Assembly (NCBI GenBank): GCA_018524725.1
Contig: JAEUWP010000421.1
Span: forward strand, 276,352-340,351
Length of the DNA: 64,000 nucleotides
DNA from: Podaxis mareebaensis
Taxonomy: Eukaryota; Basidiomycota; Agaricomycetes; Agaricales; Agaricaceae
Direction: 5' to 3'
Shown here: piece by piece, positions 59,778 to 64,000 of the stretch
How positions within the stretch are numbered: the first letter of the stretch is position 1
How the letters are laid out: each line of letters opens with the position of its first letter
Notes under the pieces: model-generated
The model's input: only the letters and a program-made list of their open reading frames with translations
Databases searched by the model: none
Told to the model about the DNA's origin: nothing
Position numbers and translations under genes: made by a program

Positions 59778-60595
59778 CTAGTCGGAACTGTTCTCATCCA
59801 TGTCTTCATAGGCAAAAGACTTCCACCCAGCCGTCTCAACCTTTAGGACGCCCAAAACCCTTTTCGCGACCGTTTGGTTGACAACGAAAGGATCCCATGG
59901 AAGGAACTCGGAAGCCTCATCAGACGTACCTCTCGAGGTATTACATCCAGAACAACGGTTGCGGTGTAATAGCGTCATGCCAAGCTCAGCGGAGAATTCG
60001 CGCACTGCCTTCATAGCCCCTTTCAACTTGGCCAGCCTCCTCCCCAGGCCTTGAAATGTCCCATCTTGATCCTCTTGCTTTTGCTTACTCTGCGCCTGTT
60101 TGCTCCTTCCCCTACCAATATGGCCCATTAATGTAAGGTTCATGCGATTGTGGCTAAGCTGGGTTTCGGTAATGAAGGCGAAGGGCCCCGTTGAATCATG
60201 CTGAATGCAGAAGAAATACTGATTGAACACGATTTAGATCCTTTCCAACTGCTTGAAGAGGGACCAGGCAAGTGCATGAACGTTGGTGGGGAGGCGCTTA
60301 TGACGTGATGGACGAAGGATATCTTTTGCTGAGACAAGTTGGGTGAGGGTAGGTACGATGATCTTGGCATGCTTTTCGAAGATCTCAAGCTCATTTTTCA
60401 GAGAAGGCTAAAATGAGATGTGATACTAAACATATCAGAAAGACCATCTAGGTAATGTGAGCAAACTTCGTTAACCGTGGATGCTTCCTGTAAGACTTCT
60501 TTGACCTGGGAGTTGGGCGGATATAAGTTACTAAGTAGGTCACTTGAAGCAGATTGTCCAACATACATCCAAGTAGGAGCTATGAATAGTATCAC
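59778..60595 (-). CDS. Hypothetical helical protein
   Basis: Three exon-like blocks on the minus strand: about 60580-60430 (SDLLSNLYPPNSQVKEVL), about 60410-60235 (LEIFEKHAKIIVPTLTQLV, then LAWSLFKQLERI) and 60225-59778 (FFCIQHDSTGPFAFITETQ, a basic Gln/Lys stretch, LGRRLAKLKGAMKAVREF, acidic end, stop at 59778). Segments near 60235 and 60420 look like short introns. No domain is recognised. It could be a cytosolic helical protein. The start is uncertain. Confidence 0.4.
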
Positions 60596-62398
60596 AAGGC
60601 GCGCATAGTAGAGTAGTCAGGAGGATGGGCAGTTGATGTATATTAGTAGGGCACAGTTCAACCGACTTTGTCACCCCTGCCTGGCAGGGCGTCTCGGTCC
60701 CAGGGAGGACAGCGACCGCCTCAGGAGCGAGAACAGTCCACATGCTAAGCCTACAGTGACTCGGTGATAGCTGGCTGGTCTGAATAATAACGAAACGCAT
60801 GTAGGGTCTATATAAGTAGGACAAAGATATGTCGATACGGCAGATGGAACCTGAGAATGCGCGTAATCCACGGGTTCATGGATGAATCGGGGCTAGATTC
60901 AAGTTTGACAGCGGAAACAAGGGATTGATACAGAGGATGAGGTGGACTTTCAAGCTACTCTGGTGCACCGATACTGTCTGCACTTTGTATTAACCAGCGA
61001 GTTATACGAGCGATGTAAAAGGGCATGCTGTTAGCATTGTAACCCAGGCTCAGTATGGCCTTCCGGCACCAAGCAGCGCACGTCTAGACGATGACTCGCG
61101 GCGACAAGGGCCAGGTTCAAGGCGAGGGCTGCCCGAGAGCTGTGAGTAGGGTGTTAAACTATTCGCTGGCATACTCATTGTTCGTTCGTTGGTACGGAAC
61201 ATCCGGTTCGAAATGTGGCAAACAAATTTTTGAGCACAAATCTATATAACACCACAGTTTTTCTGACTTGGGACTTTAGTATGAATACGTCCCAAAGAAA
61301 CCGCGAAGCTCACCTTGTGTAATATAACGCTCGGACTCCATGGGCTAGGAGGAACTGGCCTTCCTCAGGTCGTATAAATAGAGCTCTGCACAGGCCGAGG
61401 ACGTGGAGGTCCAGGAGTCGGGGAGAGGCGATTCGGCAATTGATGATTAGGTTGAAACAAGCAGCACAGAAGGAATGACGAGATGGTCGCGGACGAGCAT
61501 GCTGGTGGACATAGAGCACACCCTATCACCTCGCGGCTCTGAGATGAATGGCTTCAAAGGATATATGCGGGTTGGAGTAGCGTTTAAGTTGTATGGGAAG
61601 TCTGAAATTTTGATCTATTCTCGCCCCCAAGCGCCTTACACCGTCAGAGGTTGCTGACTTCTAGCCTATGAAAGCATCGCAAAGGCATTGTATATCTGGC
61701 TAGATGCGAGGGTTGTAAACATACTTGCTTCCGGCACTGATCTCATATCAGCTGTTACGCGATCTCTCTATGTAGATAACACAGAGAGAGGTACTGCCGA
61801 GTGTCGTACTCGGTCGATGATCACTCCTAAGACTGCCCTGCAAGGGATGATACCTTGAACAGTTTCGACAGACTATAGTTGGAGGGTGTAATGTGGGCAA
61901 GAGCACGGGTGGAGAATTAACCACAGAAAGTGCAACACACAATAAGTCATGATTCTACTCTGCCTATTTACCGTAGTACAAGGAGTCTTTTATACTACTC
62001 GAATAAGAAGTCGAAGAACTATCCTACTGTGATTTTCTGGCCAGAAGAGATGAACGTTTCCTAATTGTACTATCAGACTAGAAGCGATGTTCAACGAGTA
62101 AAACGAATTAGAAGTGCATAGAAAAAAGAAAGACTACGAGATGAATAGGAAATTTGGTTTCACTGTAACATTATCCTCCTCCTATGAAAAATGTCCCTAT
62201 TTTTCCCTACTCTACAATCGTTACCCTGTCAACTATGCATTGCCAGTCTTCATCGAAAGAGTATCACGTCGTTCGAAGAGGAGCTTGTTGACAATCCACC
62301 GGGTTGGGTATAATAGCATTCGGATCTTCACGATTGACACCTTGACGACCTCTTTGCCCCAGAATGAGGCTGTTCGACGGAAAGTACTGAGAACTGAG
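60596..62398 (+). other. Intergenic region, no recognisable gene
   Basis: Only short frames without family signals. Possibly transposon-derived, because retroelement fragments flank both sides, but I see no repeats that prove it. Confidence 0.4.
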
Positions 62399-62902
62399 TC
62401 ATTCGGCTCTCGAAGGGCAGAGAGTGGGTGACGGATGTGTTGACGGGATAATGGGAGTGTGCGGTCGGTCAGGGCATCGCCAGCTATAATGGCCAGATCG
62501 AGGGCAGAAGCGACAATGGTACCATGTACACTGAAAGGCCAGATGGCCTACCGCTCTGCATTTCCAACATCCCATCTCGTATGTGCATAGTGGTGCTTCA
62601 GGGAGGAGAAGGGCATTGCAGATGGTGAGGGTGCAATTGAGGATCTTCCTTCTCCATTCATAGATGTGTGCGATTGAATTGTAGCCAGTCTCGAGTGTGT
62701 CAACGACTTTGTAGAGTGTGGGGAACTGACGAGTATCAGGTCGGCTGGTAATGGAGGCCTCGCCAACGGTGGCACGATGTGAGGGTATGAAGGGATTGGG
62801 GCGGCTTGCAGGATCAAGTGGAACATTTTGGACTTCAAGAGATTGTTGAGGGCCATAGGTCGCCCAGTTTTCTGCTCGTGCTTGGGTAGTTGTATGATCC
62901 AT
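62399..62902 (-). CDS. Small protein with cysteine-rich zinc-knuckle-like region
   Basis: ATG at 62900-62902. After a polar N-terminus and a helical middle, the C-terminal third has C-W-K-C-RAVGHLAFQC and C-RFC-PRSGHYSWRC, two CxxC-x4-H/G-type knuckles as in Gag-like nucleocapsid proteins. The stop is at 62399. It lies directly downstream (minus strand) of the reverse transcriptase fragment. It is probably part of retroelement debris, or a domesticated Gag-like ORF. Confidence 0.45.
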   Translation of the reverse strand: MDHTTTQARAENWATYGPQQSLEVQNVPLDPASRPNPFIPSHRATVGEASITSRPDTRQFPTLYKVVDTLETGYNSIAHIYEWRRKILNCTLTICNALLLPEAPLCTYEMGCWKCRAVGHLAFQCTWYHCRFCPRSGHYSWRCPDRPHTPIIPSTHPSPTLCPSRAE

Positions 62903-62964
62903 ATTGATGGAGACCTGGTTGCATTGATTGAGAGCAGTGAGTAAGGCGTGAGCTTCACTTTGGT

Positions 62965-63200
62965 TGACCTATATACGATGACTCCTGTTGCCCCTGTTTT
63001 CCATATCATATCACCGAAAATTTCATCCATGAAAGCTTGAAATGTTGCTGGGCTGTTTGTCATCCCGAAAAACATCACCATTGGTTCGAAGAGTCCAAAG
63101 GGGGTTCTGAATGCTCCTTTCCATTGGTCTCCATCTTTGATTTGAATATTGTTGTATCCAGCATGTATGTCAAGTGTCGTAAAGTATTTAGCACCTGTTA
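62965..63200 (-). mobile_element. Ty3/gypsy reverse transcriptase fragment
   Basis: The minus strand encodes GAKYFTTLDIHAGYNNIQI, then AFRTPFGLFEPMVMFFGM and TNSPATFQAFMDEIFGDMI, the standard fingers/palm part of Ty3/gypsy reverse transcriptase. The sequence leaves the family before the YxDD catalytic box (GVIVY, then unrelated residues), and upstream it starts abruptly at LITGAKYF. About 75 residues survive, so it is a non-functional remnant. Confidence 0.8.
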
Positions 63201-63235
63201 TGAGCCAGCCTGGTACCTCCCGCTGCAACATCATT

Positions 63236-63910
63236 TATCATGCCTTAGTCCATGAGCTTGGACTCCCCAACGCCTCTCGTTCTACCACTCAAGATATGGG
63301 TATATCAGCTGAAGACCCAACCCGCTATCACAATGAAGCCTTTGCCAATCGTCACCTCCCTGGTCACACCTCCCTATTCTCTGAAGACTGGCTGACACCT
63401 GGACCACTCTTCTACAAGACCAACCACATGATGACAGAAATATTACACATCACCTGGGAGAATGCTCCCTTCACTCACATCTTCGATCCTGACGGGTTAT
63501 ATGTTCAGACGATCCATAACAACTTTGACTCTGCCTGGGCCCACAGTTGGAAGATGATTCCTTATGCCGGAGAACCCATTGTATTCCTTCATCCCTACAT
63601 GATGTACCCGCCCGAGGTCATCCCGCATATTATCAAATATGAAGTCGCCCACAGATTCTACTTTCGAGAAGTAGAAGTCTATCATGTTGATCCTAACTCT
63701 GACGAGCCTCTGGCTATCCCTCCCCATCGAACTCAGCTTCCACCCCTCTGCAGCGTCGACTCCAATGTTCCAGGCATCGACAAGTCAAACCCAGAAGAAC
63801 CCATCAGTGATCCTCCCCCATATCCACCACCATATGTCACTGGCAACATATTGTCATCATCGTCATCGTCCCTGCTGATGGGGCGGCAAATGGATTACTA
63901 TAGAATATAA
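63236..63910 (+). CDS. Hypothetical protein next to retroelement fragment
   Basis: A long open frame; the first ATG in it is at 63296 (MGISAEDPTRYHNEAF) and the stop is at 63908-63910. It contains Trp/His-rich segments (EILHITWENAPFTHIF, SAWAHSWKMIPYAGEP) and a Pro-rich acidic tail ending in Ser repeats. It abuts the reverse transcriptase fragment on the opposite strand. I recognise no family. It may be an exon of a larger gene or a transposon-carried ORF. Confidence 0.4.
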   Translation, partial: YHALVHELGLPNASRSTTQDMGISAEDPTRYHNEAFANRHLPGHTSLFSEDWLTPGPLFYKTNHMMTEILHITWENAPFTHIFDPDGLYVQTIHNNFDSAWAHSWKMIPYAGEPIVFLHPYMMYPPEVIPHIIKYEVAHRFYFREVEVYHVDPNSDEPLAIPPHRTQLPPLCSVDSNVPGIDKSNPEEPISDPPPYPPPYVTGNILSSSSSSLLMGRQMDYYRI

Positions 63911-64000
63911 CAAATAAAAGAGCTAATGTGAAGTGAAATATAAAATAGTATTACCAAAAGCCACACCCTAGCAAGTTCATGGGGGACTCTGATTCAGAAA

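Noticed and set aside
1..64000. CRISPR arrays, bacterial operons or ribosome binding sites
   Set aside because: The intron-rich genes and protein families are fungal; no regularly spaced direct repeats of CRISPR type were seen, and I could not identify any tRNA or rRNA gene by eye.

Overview
The window is nuclear DNA of a filamentous basidiomycete, most likely an Agaricomycete. Most genes are cut by many short GT-AG introns of about 40-70 bases. The protein families also fit: a Zn2Cys6 regulator, a non-reducing polyketide synthase, HET and NACHT proteins, DUF2235 hydrolases, a microsomal P450 and Gag-like retroelement proteins of Agaricomycete type. All gene models were built by reading exons by eye. 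The polyketide synthase model is the best constrained: nine exons join into exactly 2148 codons. Other splice junctions may be off by one site.

Layout. 1-5.65 kb: the end of a WD40 gene, then a gene joining helical and membrane-spanning regions to a related WD40 C-terminus. 5.9-6.6 kb: a GFA-type zinc protein. 7.7-10.2 kb: a Zn2Cys6 transcription factor. 10.2-15.8 kb: a gene-poor desert. 15.8-22.7 kb: a SAT-KS-AT-PT-ACP-TE polyketide synthase. 23-39 kb: an island of DUF2235 hydrolase genes (one probably intact, one uncertain, one pseudogene, one 5' fragment) interleaved with a HET-domain gene and a NACHT NLR-like gene, shaped by segmental duplication. 39.7-46.3 kb: three tandem medium-chain (PTGR/LTB4DH-like) oxidoreductases. 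46.8-47.8 kb: an unknown helical protein. 49.7-50.7 kb: a short-chain dehydrogenase. 51.9-54.1 kb: a cytochrome P450. 54.9-57.3 kb: two tandem paralogous helical proteins of unknown function, with an eroded relic near 59.6 kb. 57.6-63.9 kb: retroelement debris and unknown ORFs.

How the genes may work together. Regulator, synthase, reductases, dehydrogenase and P450 resemble a dispersed secondary-metabolite cluster, interrupted by an allorecognition/innate-immunity style island. The main surprise is the synthase. Its reading frame, PT and TE are intact, but the ACP phosphopantetheine serine reads as Asp and the AT nucleophile as Gly, and both KS catalytic histidines lie beside Gly-to-Arg changes. 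It therefore looks like a full-length synthase that cannot extend chains alone. The second point of interest is the pairing of DUF2235 hydrolases (the domain of bacterial Tle1-type phospholipase effectors) with HET and NACHT genes. The NACHT gene itself shows a Walker A change and a likely frameshift.
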